Below, piece by piece: positions 13,984-20,473 of a stretch of 27,148 nucleotides of DNA. The notes beneath the pieces are model-generated. The model was not told the origin of the DNA, did not search any database, and saw nothing but the letters and a program-made list of their open reading frames with translations. The position numbers and the translations under genes were made by a program. This stretch comes from Baffinella frigidus (taxonomy: Eukaryota; Cryptophyceae; Cryptomonadales; Baffinellaceae), in assembly GCA_026770585.1 (NCBI GenBank), contig MU646596.1, positions 143,537 to 170,684 on the forward strand, written 5' to 3'. How positions within the stretch are numbered: the stretch's first letter is position 1; the number at the start of each line of letters is the position of its first letter.

Positions 13984-14189
13984 GACACACACGACGCCGA
14001 CACGCTACACGCGGGATCCTCATCCTCTGGAGCCCTCAGTTCCTGCCCTCAAGGCTGGGTCTAGTGGTTACCCCAACCTGTCTGGGGCAATTTATTCCTG
14101 CAGGAACACATTGCACCTCACCTTGAGGTGCCAATCCATTGCTAAGCTGAAGTACCCTGCCCTACATATTTGGGAAGCATGGAATGGCT

Positions 14190-14238
14190 ATTGGTGGCGG
14201 CAAATCGTGGAGGAGTACGGGCCCTCGCGCCACAACCG
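14190..14238 (+). pseudogene. VEEYGPS fragment of the VTLFDVVGQP exon
   Basis: ATCGTGGAGGAGTACGGGCC matches the start of the exon at 14356 (ATCTTGGAGGAGTACGGGCT) and then diverges after GAGTACGGGC. It lies left of the fold-back element that separates it from the full copy. Confidence 0.5.
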
Positions 14239-14353
14239 AAGTGGATCAAACCGAGGATGGGTTCTACGCCATTCCCCAGGGCAGACGGTTCGAATCGGGA
14301 CCGTCCACCCCAGGAAATGACTCACGCTCCATCCTCGATTTGATGCACACTTC
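14239..14353. mobile_element. MITE-like fold-back between exon copies
   Basis: GAAGTGGATCAAACCGAGGA and TGG at the left face CCATCCTCGATTTGATG and CACTTC at the right. The inner ATTCCCCAGGG / CCCCAGGAAAT also pairs. Confidence 0.75.
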
Positions 14354-14355
14354 AG

Positions 14356-14457
14356 ATCTTGGAGGAGTACGGGCTCACGGCTGAGAAGGTCACCCTCTTC
14401 GACGTTGTCGGTCAGCCCAAGGAGGTCCCGCCCCAAACTCTGAACCCCAACCTGATC
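14356..14457 (+). CDS. Candidate exon EEYGLTAEKVTLFDVVGQP, copy 1
   Basis: After CACTTCAG the frame reads ILEEYGLTAEKVTLFDVVGQ, then PKEVPPQTLNP. A second copy at 14608 differs at a few bases, mostly synonymous (TAC/TTC gives Y/F; GTT/GTC is silent), which is what coding constraint would produce. I do not recognise the domain. Downstream it runs into a family V element. The 3' end is not fixed. Confidence 0.55.
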
Positions 14458-14467
14458 CGGGGAGATG

Positions 14468-14590
14468 TTTAATTTAAAAGAAAATGGATCCCTATGTGTT
14501 CATAGGAGTTGGAAGAAGATCAATTAGGGCCCTAAGTAAATTTAATTAGGGCAGAATCCGGTTTGCTGGTCCATTTTCTTTTAACGATTT
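14468..14590. mobile_element. Family V MITE copy 1
   Basis: TTTAAAAGAAAATGGATCCC at the left faces GGTCCATTTTCTTTTAAC. The interior has CATAGGAGTTGGAAGAAGAT and TTAGGGCCCTAAGTAAATTT, shared in reverse with copies at 22.3 and 22.9 kb. It separates two copies of the VTLFDVVGQP exon. Confidence 0.85.
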
Positions 14591-14607
14591 GTACTAAATA
14601 ATTTGTA

Positions 14608-14695
14608 CTGGAGGAGTTCGGGCTGACGGCTGAGAAGGTGACCCTCTTCGACGTCGTCGGTCAGCCCAAGGAGGTCCCTCCCTGGACCCTGAACC
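14608..14695 (+). CDS. Candidate exon EEFGLTAEKVTLFDVVGQP, copy 2
   Basis: The frame reads LEEFGLTAEKVTLFDVVGQP, then KEVPPWTLNPQL, and ends where the CCCTAAA array starts. Compared with copy 1, differences are mostly third-position changes. There is no AG directly upstream; the family V end lies close by instead. Probably a tandem exon duplicate, and only one of the two may be used. Confidence 0.5.
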
Positions 14696-15185
14696 CTCAA
14701 CTCTAAACCCTAAACCCTAAAACCTAAACTCTAAACCCTACACCCTAAACCCTAAAACCCAAACCCCAAACCTCAAACCCCAAACCCTAAACCCTGAAAC
14801 CTAAACCCTAAACCCTAAACTCTAGACTCTAAACCCTAAACCCCAAACCCCAAACCCCAAACCCCAAACCCCAAACCCCAAACCCTAAACCCGGCGCCCT
14901 AAACTCTAAACTCTTAACCCTAAACCCCAAAACCTCAACCCCAAACCCTCAACCCTCAACCCTCAACCCTCAACCCCAACTCCCAACCCCCAACCCCCAA
15001 ACCCCAAACCCCAACCCCCAGCCCCCAAACCCCAAACCCCAAACCCCAAACCCCAAACCCCAAACCCCAAACCCCAAACCCCAAACCCCAACCCCGAAAC
15101 CCCAAACCCTCAACCCTCAATCAACCCCAAACCCCAACCCCTAACCCCCACCCCCCAACCCCCAAACCCGAACCCCAAAACCCCG
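14696..15185 (-). repeat. Telomere-like array, CCCTAAA on plus
   Basis: CCCTAAA, CCCCAAA and CCCTCAA units over about 490 bp. The polarity is opposite to the arrays at 0.2, 7.0 and 11.6 kb. Confidence 0.95.
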
Positions 15186-15188
15186 AAG

Positions 15189-15237
15189 CAGCTGATCGCG
15201 AAGCTGCGATGGATGTTCATCTCCCACACAGCAGATA
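15189..15237 (+). pseudogene. EF-hand exon start, copy 1, broken
   Basis: Reads QLIAKLRWMFISHTADNP and then a stop. The first 12 residues match copy 2 (QLIAKLRSMFISLDADG) with one substitution. At the point where the calcium loop should start, the sequence switches to CCACACAGCAGATAACCCC, the terminus of a family C MITE. The loop aspartates are therefore lost. Confidence 0.65.
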
Positions 15238-15335
15238 ACCCCTAATACGCGATAAGACCTAGGACCCTACGGTAGGCAATCCGTAGGGACATAGGGGGGG
15301 GTTCCTACGGATAAGGTAACGGAAACTCGGGCCCT
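15225..15335. mobile_element. Family C element, left and core part
   Basis: CCACACAGCAGATAACCCCT, then CCTACGGTAGGCAATCCGTA and TTCCTACGGATAAGGTAACG. The right terminus is not seen. It interrupts the EF-hand exon copy. Confidence 0.8.
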
Positions 15336-15379
15336 TCCCGTTTATCACTCAACCCTCCCATCAACCCGAAACCCGTAAC

Positions 15380-15432
15380 CAGCTTATCGCGAAGCTGCGG
15401 TCGATGTTCATCTCGCTTGACGCTGACGGGGG
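15380..15432 (+). CDS. EF-hand exon, first half of a calcium loop (LRSMFISLDADG)
   Basis: Reads QLIAKLRSMFISLDADGG before a G run. KLRxMFxxLDADG has the entering helix and first loop positions (D-x-D-G) of an EF-hand, as in the first EF-hand of CDPKs or centrins (calcium sensors). With the EF-hand exon at 18341 on the same strand it suggests one calcium-binding protein gene whose exons are spread over several kb. In this reading the exon ends within the loop, and G-rich DNA (GACGGGGGGGGTCAC) makes the donor hard to place. The preceding AACC is not an acceptor, so this may also be a partial duplicate. Confidence 0.6.
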
Positions 15433-15439
15433 GGGTCAC

Positions 15440-15785
15440 TTTGCCCCACACCCGAAACCCTAAACCCGAAACCCGAAACCATACACCCCACACCCGAAAC
15501 CCTAAACCCTAAACCCCAAACCATACACCCCACACCCCAAACCCTTAAAGCTAAACCCTAAACCCTAAAAACTAAACTCGAAACCCGACAGCCGACACCC
15601 GAAACCCTAAAACCTAAACCCTAAACCCTAATCCCCAAACCCTAAACCCCAACCCTTAACCCCAAACCGCAAACCATAAACCCTCAACCCTCAACCCTCA
15701 ACCCTCAACCCGAAATCCTAACCCCTGAACCCTAACCCCTTAACCCTTAACCCTTAACCCTGAACCCTAAACCATTAACCCTAAA
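15440..15785 (-). repeat. Telomere-like array, CCCTAAA/CCCGAAA on plus
   Basis: CCCTAAA, CCCGAAA, CCCTCAA and CCCTTAA units. Same polarity as the block at 14.7 kb. Confidence 0.95.
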
Positions 15786-15930
15786 TCAGGTGACCTCTCA
15801 GTGGTGGAGCTCTACGTACCCCCCCCGACCCCCCCCCTTTTGATTCACCTTAACCGACCTTGACCACTTTGCGGTTTGACCAGTTTGGTTATTTCACCAG
15901 TTTTGAAAAGTTTCACTCACTTGTGCGTGA
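15786..15930. other. Spacer, possible exon scrap
   Basis: AATCAGGTGACCTCTCAGTG could be read as an acceptor followed by DLSVVELYVPPP (LRR-like hydrophobic spacing), but it is too short to support. The remainder repeats TTGACCACTTTG and TTTGACCAGTTTGG. Confidence 0.25.
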
Positions 15931-15934
15931 CATC

Positions 15935-16012
15935 ACGCGTGAACCCACACAGCGTGTGCCACGTCTGAAGCGATGCAACGTTACGTATGCATGATGTCGC
16001 AGGACACCTTCC
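15935..16012 (+). pseudogene. TQRVPRLKRCNVTYA exon copy, degraded
   Basis: ACACAGCGTGTGCCACGTCT and GAAGCGATGCAACGTTACGT match the segment at 16326-16372 (LTQRLPHLQRCNVTFLRV). Next comes a diverged MSQDTF stretch resembling the WQDALSA piece. A family G element starts just after. Confidence 0.5.
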
Positions 16013-16019
16013 TAGGGCA

Positions 16020-16171
16020 TCGTCCTGAAAACCGGGTAGTTAGGCCTACGGTATTGCCTTCGGTAGGCCGTAGGGCCCCTAGGACCTGATGTTTCATAGG
16101 AACCCCCTTGGGGCCATACGGCCTACCGTAGGCAAAACCGTAGACCTAACAACCCGCTTTTCAGGACGTTA
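16020..16171. mobile_element. Family G MITE copy 3
   Basis: CGTCCTGAAAACCGGGTAGT and TAGGCCTACGGTATTGCC at the left face GGCAAAACCGTAGACCTAAC, AACCCGCTTTTCAGGACG at the right. The centre is TAGGGCCCCTAGGACCTGAT. Confidence 0.88.
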
Positions 16172-16285
16172 TCCTGTTAACCTTGATGAAACCCATCATG
16201 TCTCGTGGCATCTCAACGGACGCAATGTGATGTGGCAGGATGCGTTATCGGCCTTGGACGCCACTTTCTGCAGAACCAGTTCCAG
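16172..16285 (+). pseudogene. WQDALSALDA exon copy 1
   Basis: CAATGTGATGTGGCAGGATG and CGTTATCGGCCTTGGACGCC read NVMWQDALSALDA, homologous to copy 3 at 16529-16618. The preceding TTAACCTTGATGAAACCCAT is also shared with copy 3. After the core the sequence diverges (CRTSSSV). Confidence 0.5.
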
Positions 16286-16321
16286 TGTCCGCCCATGTTT
16301 GGAGCTCGAAGAACCTGAAGG

Positions 16322-16384
16322 ACCTCACACAGAGGCTGCCACATCTGCAGCGATGCAATGTCACGTTCCTGCGGGTGGGGAGCT
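16322..16384 (+). CDS. Candidate exon DLTQRLPHLQRCNVTFLRVG
   Basis: Reads DLTQRLPHLQRCNVTFLRVG. The Leu spacing is LRR-like (LxxLPxLxxCxVxFLxV), although one unit is not decisive. A degraded homologue lies at 15.94 kb. It is followed by one stray unit of the 31-bp minisatellite known from 20.5-21.3 kb. Confidence 0.4.
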
Positions 16385-16413
16385 GTGTGCGGCACACCAC
16401 GCAAGGGGGTCAC
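16385..16413. repeat. Single stray unit of the 31-bp minisatellite
   Basis: GTGCGGCACACCACGCAAGG and GGGTCA are the inverted form of the CTGACCCCCTTGCGTGGTGT units at 20.5-21.3 kb. Confidence 0.75.
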
Positions 16414-16457
16414 GTTCCTGACTGTAGTGAAATCGCAGGATGCTTCATCGGCCTTTG
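16406..16457 (+). pseudogene. WQDALSA exon copy 2 (FLTVVKSQDASSAFE)
   Basis: TTCCTGACTGTAGTGAAATC and GCAGGATGCTTCATCGGCCT give FLTVVKSQDASSAFE, where copy 3 has FLTVVMWQDALSAFD. It then joins a half family G element. Confidence 0.5.
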
Positions 16458-16460
16458 AAA

Positions 16461-16500
16461 CCGTAGGCCTAACTACCCGGTTTTCAGGACGTTACTCTAT
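16461..16500. mobile_element. Family G element, half copy
   Basis: CCGTAGGCCTAACTACCCGG and TTTTCAGGACGTTACTCTAT equal the right end of the element at 16020-16171. Confidence 0.8.
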
Positions 16501-16528
16501 TAACCTTGATGAAACTCATCATATTTCG

Positions 16529-16618
16529 TGGCATGTTCCTGACTGTAGTGATGTGGCAGGATGCGTTATCGGCCTTCGACGCGAGCATCACCGATGACAA
16601 GGTTTCCCCTCCCAGTAA
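16529..16618 (+). CDS. Candidate exon FLTVVMWQDALSAFDASITD, copy 3
   Basis: The open frame reads FLTVVMWQDALSAFDASITD, then DKVSPPSNL. The ASITDDK part recurs at 16869 and 17108 attached to another segment (VLDRPVLFEL in a different frame). This is the longest uninterrupted version. Function not recognised. It ends in a pyrimidine-rich microsatellite that corresponds to the 3' splice region of the next unit. Confidence 0.45.
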
Positions 16619-16830
16619 CCTCTTCTTCTTCTTCTTCTTCTTCTTCTTTATTACTCTTCTTCTTCTTCTTCTTCTTCTTCTTCTTCGTCTTGTTCTTGTT
16701 CTTGTTCTTGTTCTTGTTTTTCTTGTTCTTGTTCTTGTTCTTGTTCTTCTTGTTCTTGTTCTTGTTCTTGTTCTTGTTCTTCTTCTTCTTCTTCTTCCTC
16801 TTCTTCGTCTTCTTCTCTATTACTCTCGAT
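16619..16830. repeat. Microsatellite (CTT)n and (CTTGTT)n
   Basis: Over 200 bp of TTC/TTCTTG units, ending CTCTATTACTCTCGATACC. Sister units at 17041 and 17147 have the same context with a tract of only about 20-30 pyrimidines before ACTCTCGATACAG. Confidence 0.95.
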
Positions 16831-16903
16831 ACCTGTCCCAGACAGGCCCGTACTCTTTGAGTTGAACGAGCATCACCGACGACAAGGCCCCCCCTCCCAC
16901 CAA
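16831..16903 (+). pseudogene. Tandem exon unit 1 (TSITDDKAPPPTN)
   Basis: CAGGCCCGTACTCTTTGAGT and GAACGAGCATCACCGACGAC match the unit at 17072. The acceptor CAG of the sister units has changed to CCTGTCCCAG, and a T-family MITE is inserted after ACCAA. Confidence 0.5.
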
Positions 16904-17042
16904 CCACACCGTGTACTACGGACCTTTCATCAAAAGTCAATCTACCCTGTGGGTAGTTAACTTTAAGGAGTTTCCAATGAAAATTTGATCACGTTACCGC
17001 TAGAGCTAGGGGTCTCGAAACCCTCAAAGCCCACCGAGTGGC
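16904..17042. mobile_element. Family T MITE copy 1, with an empty sister site
   Basis: CCACACCGTGTACTACGG and CATCAAAAGTCAA at the left, GCCCACCGAGTGG at the right. It lies exactly between CCCACCAA and CCTCTTCGTC, which are contiguous in the sister unit at about 17139-17157. Confidence 0.85.
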
Positions 17043-17178
17043 CTCTTCGTCTTCTTCTTTATTACTCTCGATACAGGTCCTTGATAGGCCCGTACTCTTT
17101 GAGTTGAGCGAGCATCACCGACGACAAGGTTCCTCCTCCCACCAACCTCTTCGTCTTCTTTTTCTTTATTCACTCTCG
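17043..17178 (+). CDS. Tandem exon unit 2 (ASITDDKVPPPTN)
   Basis: A pyrimidine tract and ATTACTCTCGATACAG form a good acceptor. After it, one frame reads VLDRPVLFELSEHHRRQ; another gives ASITDDKVPPPTNLF, which agrees with the 16.6-kb exon. The unit of about 107 bp (tract plus exon) is repeated to the left and right. Which frame is used cannot be settled from one genome. Confidence 0.45.
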
Positions 17179-17236
17179 ATACAGGTCCTAGATAGGCCCT
17201 TCATCCTTGAGTTGAGTAATAAAGTTGTCTATGCAC
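17179..17236 (+). pseudogene. Tandem exon unit 3, diverged
   Basis: GTCCTAGATAGGCCCTTCAT and CCTTGAGTTGAGTAATAAAG resemble unit 2 but the SITDDK part is gone. A further relative lies at 25733. Confidence 0.5.
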
Positions 17237-17507
17237 CTCTACCAACCCGGTTGCGATCACATGTTCAGGGTGCAGGGTGCAGGGTGTAGACCCTCAACCC
17301 TACTAAACCCTACACCGTCAACTCGAACCCCCAAACCCCCAACGAAATTTACCACATAATTTGATCTTGCCAGTAATAGTGAAGCGTTTCACTGGTAACC
17401 GCAAGATATGCTTCCCGGTTGCCTAGATAAGACACCTACCCCTCCCCCGTAGTGTGATCGCAACCGGGTTGGTAGAGAGTCATGGACTACGTAGTAAATT
17501 TCGTTGG
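17237..17507. repeat. Two interleaved inverted repeats
   Basis: CTCTACCAACCCGGTTGCGA (first 20 of 24 perfect bases, 17237-17260) pairs with 17454-17477. A family A pair, CAACGAAATTTACCACA (17339-17355) and GTAGTAAATTTCGTTGG (17491-17507), overlaps it in the order left1-left2-right1-right2. Short TGCAGGG and CCCTAAA-like runs lie inside. Confidence 0.85.
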
Positions 17508-17765
17508 CGAGAAGCCCGTTTTGGAAAGGCGTTTCTGAGATGAACTCTGATCCCACCAACCCTCCGTGTGCATGCCCACTTTAGTCCCAGCACCAAATAG
17601 AATTAATCTCAGGAATGTCCTTCTAAACGAAGATTTATACCAAGAACTTAGAAGGCTTTAAAATATTCGTACTTTTAGGGCCTTAAAATATCTGGATGTG
17701 TACCAAGCCCACTGAGCTGGCGTACGAGGAATTGTAAATCAGGTATGGGCGTCAGCCTGTACGGG
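17508..17765. other. Spacer without a supported gene
   Basis: AT-richer DNA. GGCTTTAAAATATTCGTACT and GGCCTTAAAATATC are a short direct repeat (about 17653-17695). Confidence 0.45.
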
Positions 17766-17770
17766 ACGTT

Positions 17771-17829
17771 GAGAGAGAGAGAGCGAGAGAGAGAGAGCGA
17801 GCGAGAGAGAGAGAGCGAGAAAGAAAGAC

Positions 17830-17865
<36 letters not shown>

Positions 17866-17903
17866 CGAGAGAGAGAGCGAGAGAGAGAGCGAGAGAGAGA
17901 GAG
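17771..17903. repeat. Microsatellite (GA)n with GCGA variants
   Basis: About 130 bp of GAGAGA with GCGAGAGA variants. Long ORFs on both strands are artefacts. Confidence 0.97.
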
Positions 17904-17948
17904 AAGTGCGATCGCGTAGCCGCCACGCACCGTGCCTGCCCGGGACAT

Positions 17949-18017
17949 CCACTTAGCAGGCACCGAGGCCTTCACCTTGACTTCAAGGCGAAAAGGTCCT
18001 CGCTTGCTGCTAAGTGG
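17949..18017. mobile_element. Family J element, short copy
   Basis: CCACTTAGCAGGCACCGAGG at the left and TCGCTTGCTGCTAAGTGG at the right, with a CCTTGACTTCAAGG palindrome between. An additional J terminus (GCTGCTAAGTGG) ends at 18187. Confidence 0.85.
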
Positions 18018-18340
18018 TTATAGCACCGTTCCGTGCGATCTTGAGGGTAGTATTGTATATCTTAGTGGCCTTCAAGGATGTGTCCATCTAAACGATCCTG
18101 GTACAAATTGCAAGCCATTTCAGGGAAAGGGGCTTAAAATGATCCACGGAAATCCGGGGAAGATAGAACTCGGGTGCTGCTAAGTGGTACCTTTGCGGTG
18201 CTGTTCTTTCGAGTTTTGTCAGCAGTTTTTGTTTCGGAGGCACTTCTAAATCGCTTTCAACCGTTTTGGGGGGAGTCACTTTTAATTTTTTCTGGGAGTC
18301 ACTTTCAAAGATTGAATCTGACCGGATTTTTCTTTTTCAG
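18018..18340. other. Intron-like sequence before the EF-hand exon
   Basis: Carries a dispersed repeat (ATCCTGGTACAAATTGCAAG, GGGGCTTAAAATGATCC) related in reverse to 2.7 kb and a J-family terminus at 18176-18187. It ends with the acceptor TTTTTCTTTTTCAG. Confidence 0.6.
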
Positions 18341-18395
18341 ATCAAGGAGATGCTGGAGGAGGTGGATGCTGACAACTCCGGGAGCATCGACTACG
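18341..18395 (+). CDS. EF-hand exon of a CDPK- or centrin-like calcium sensor
   Basis: A 55-base exon reads IKEMLEEVDADNSGSIDY and ends one base into the next codon. It is framed by TTTTTCTTTTTCAG and GTGAGT, the best splice pair in the window. DADNSGSIDY supplies EF-hand loop positions 1, 3, 5, 7 and 9 (D, D, S, S, D), with the invariant Gly at 6 and Ile at 8. The loop-closing Glu would come from the next exon. IxxMxxxxDxDxSGxIDYxEF is typical of the second EF-hand of CDPKs. No neighbouring kinase or EF exon with a matching junction was found to the right. The EF-hand start at 15.4 kb lies upstream on the same strand. It is the only exon-like piece here without a local duplicate. Confidence 0.85.
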
Positions 18396-18567
18396 GTGAG
18401 TCCACTGCCAGCCAGGATCTTTTACCTTAAGTCAACAAACCTGATCCTCGGCAATAAGTTGCCATTTCGTTTGGACGGACCGGCTCTGGGAGCCGGCATT
18501 TGATTTAAGGCTCTGGTTTTTAGGGGGAGTTGACTTTGGCGAAATGTTCTGGCTCGGTGTGAAGTCC

Positions 18568-18688
18568 CTAGCTCTGCCCGAGTTTTATTCTGGCTCGTCC
18601 TTAACAGTATTGAAGAGCAGAAATCCAGTACAAAAGGGCGAATAGAAAGCCTTTCGGACGAGCCAGGCGAAAACTCAGGCAGAGCTAG
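18568..18688. mobile_element. Family K MITE copy 1, imperfect 5-bp target duplication
   Basis: CTAGCTCTGCCCGAGTTTTA and TTCTGGCTCGTCC at the left face GGACGAGCCAGGCGAAAACT and CAGGCAGAGCTAG. Flanks AGTCC and AGCCC match at four of five positions. 121 bp. Confidence 0.9.
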
Positions 18689-18698
18689 AGCCCCCCCG

Positions 18699-19145
18699 CG
18701 ACTGTTGACTGATCCGAAGGGTCAAATTGTTGACTAATCCTCGGCGGCGGTTGACTGATTCGAAGGGACACTTTCCTACGGCGAGAGCCGCGACTGTTGA
18801 CTAATCTCATCGCGCCCCTCCATAGATTATATCTCAGATTTTAGTGGGGCTTGGAGCCATTCTGTACATTTAGAGTTTTGAAACTCTTTGATTTGTACCA
18901 GGAATCGTTTCGATGGACAGTTTTTGAGATATAATCTATGAAGGGGCCCGATGAGACTGTTGACTAATCCCCGGCGGCTGTTGACTGATCCGAAGGGACA
19001 CATTACTACGGGACGCCTCCCCGCGACTGTTGACTAATTCGAAGGGTCAAATTGACTGCGGCGAGTCTCCCTGCGACTGTGGACTCATCCCCGGCGGCTG
19101 TTGACTGATCCTCGGCGGAGGTTGACTGATCCGAAGGGACACTTG
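18699..19145. repeat. GTTGACTGATCC minisatellite
   Basis: Irregular units alternate GTTGACTAATCCTCGGCGGC, GTTGACTGATCCGAAGGG and CTACGGCGAG linkers. A fold-back element is inserted in the array. Confidence 0.85.
18805..18956. mobile_element. MITE-like element S inside the minisatellite
   Basis: TCTCATCGCGCCCCTCCATA and GATTATATCTCA face TGAGATATAATCTATGAAGG and GGCCCGATGAGA (about 32-bp arms with few mismatches). The inner TTTAGAGTTTTGAAACTCTT forms a second stem. Confidence 0.9.
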
Positions 19146-19375
19146 AGAGCAGGTCCCTTATTAGTTGGCACTCCAGAAAGGTCAAAACACCCGAAACTTA
19201 TACGTACTTTTAGTCAACTCGGTGAATTTGTACCAGGAATTCCTTTAAAACGCCGGATTTTCGGTGTTTTCTCCAAAAGTTGACATAAATTGAAGGGGAT
19301 TTGTCGAACTTGACTTTTGCGATTGCCTCCGCTCAGGTCTAAAGTAGACCCATGGACTGCGTTGCGTACTGTCTC
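19146..19375. mobile_element. Family P-like sequence, copy 2
   Basis: AATTTGTACCAGGAATTC, TTGACTTTTGCGATTGCC and CTCAGGTCTAAAGTAGAC recur from 1.3-1.55 kb in the same order. Termini are not resolved. Confidence 0.5.
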
Positions 19376-19629
19376 TTGGTAGAGATTTTCCGGTAGGACT
19401 TGTCGCGTTTTCGATTTCGGGACTTCGAGACTTCAAGACTTCATTTGTACCATGAGATTTGAAACGGTGTGTTTCAAAACGTTTTGCGACCTTTAAAAGC
19501 TTTTTGAAGTCCGAAATCTTGAAATTTCGAAGTCGAAAACGCGACAAGTCCTACCGGAATAGCTCTATCGTGTCTTGAAATTTCGAAGTCGAAAACGCGA
19601 CAAGTCCTACCGGAATAGCTCTATCGTGC
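19376..19629. mobile_element. Fold-back element Q with tandemly duplicated right arm
   Basis: Left arm TTCCGGTAGGACTTGTCGCG and TTTTCGATTTC. The inverted counterpart occurs twice on the right as a 56-bp unit (first from 19518, second from 19574), each ending CCTACCGGAATAGCTCTATC. Confidence 0.9.
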
Positions 19630-19679
19630 AAACTCACGCACACACTCCTCAGCTTCGGCCTGACCACGTGGGGGAGAGA

Positions 19680-19804
19680 CCACGCCAGATTCCTGGAAGG
19701 GGTTGCCAAAAGTCAATTTCCCCTGAAGGCAGTGGTTTTCAAAAGTCAAAGTCCTATCCTGTGAGGTTCTAAAACATTCAACCCCCTCCTGGGCTCTGGC
19801 GTGG
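19680..19804. mobile_element. Family H MITE copy 6
   Basis: CCACGCCAGATTCCTGGAAG at the left, GCTCTGGCGTGG at the right, 125 bp. GA flanks both sides, consistent with a 2-bp duplication. Confidence 0.88.
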
Positions 19805-19846
19805 GAGTGCGACAGAGACAGAGACACTCGCTTGCGCCGACACTTC

Positions 19847-19936
19847 AAGTTGACTTTCTACCATCAGGCCTCTAAAGTTGACACCAAGTTGACTTCCTAA
19901 CATCAGGCCTCTAAAGTTGACACCCGAACATCAGGC
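19847..19936. repeat. 39-bp tandem repeat
   Basis: Two units of AAGTTGACTTYCTAMCATCA followed by GGCCTCTAAAGTTGACACC, plus a partial third. Confidence 0.9.
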
Positions 19937-20004
19937 GAGTTTCTGATGCTGTCGGTCCCGGGGTTCTGCAAGTCCAACATGCGAAACCGCCCGCTACAGG
20001 TACC

Positions 20005-20147
20005 CTAGCTCTGTCCCAGTAAAGTTGGGCTCGCCATAAATTCGCCCCCCCCGAAATTTCACATGTGAATTTCTGGGGGGGGGGGCATGTGAAATTTGAG
20101 CGGGGGCGAATTTATGGCGAGCCCAAATCTAAGTTGGACAGAGCTAG
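20005..20147. mobile_element. Family K-like MITE (R) with 5-bp target duplication
   Basis: CTAGCTCTGTCC at the left and GGACAGAGCTAG at the right are exact inverted termini. The long inner stem includes TTGGGCTCGCCATAAATTCG and CATGTGAAATTT. GTACC flanks both sides (20000-20004 and 20148-20152). Confidence 0.92.
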
Positions 20148-20208
20148 GTACCGTTTCAAAGAGTCAAAACAATGTGTGGCTTGCTTGCTAGTAAGGACGC
20201 ACAGCGCC

Positions 20209-20369
20209 CCACACAGAGGTCTACGAAGGCATTTTCGGGCACTCAGTGCTCTAGTTTCCGTTACCTTATCCGTAGGAACCCCCCTATGCCCCTACGGTTT
20301 GCCTACCGTAGGGTCCTAGGTCTTATCGCTCAGGGGTTATTCAAACTCCCTTCGAAGTCCGCTGTGTGG
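20209..20369. mobile_element. Family C MITE, complete copy
   Basis: CCACACAGAGGTCTACGAAG at the left and CTTCGAAGTCCGCTGTGTGG at the right enclose CCGTTACCTTATCCGTAGGA and TTTGCCTACCGTAGGGTCCT. It shows the full architecture of which other C copies are parts. Confidence 0.88.
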
Positions 20370-20473
20370 TCTAGGGGGCTCCTAGGCTCCTGGGAATACG
20401 CTCGCTGCAGGTCCGGCAGTTCCGCCGGTTGATGCCCGCGAAAACACGTATTGCTTTGCCACCGCTCCTCGCC

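Noticed and set aside
16506-16940. Poly-Phe/Leu and poly-Lys/Asn ORFs
   Set aside because: Translations of the CTT/CTTGTT microsatellite on either strand. Only the WQDALSAFDASITDD part before it is kept.
17675-18023. Ser/Leu- and Arg/Glu-rich ORFs
   Set aside because: Translations of a GA microsatellite.
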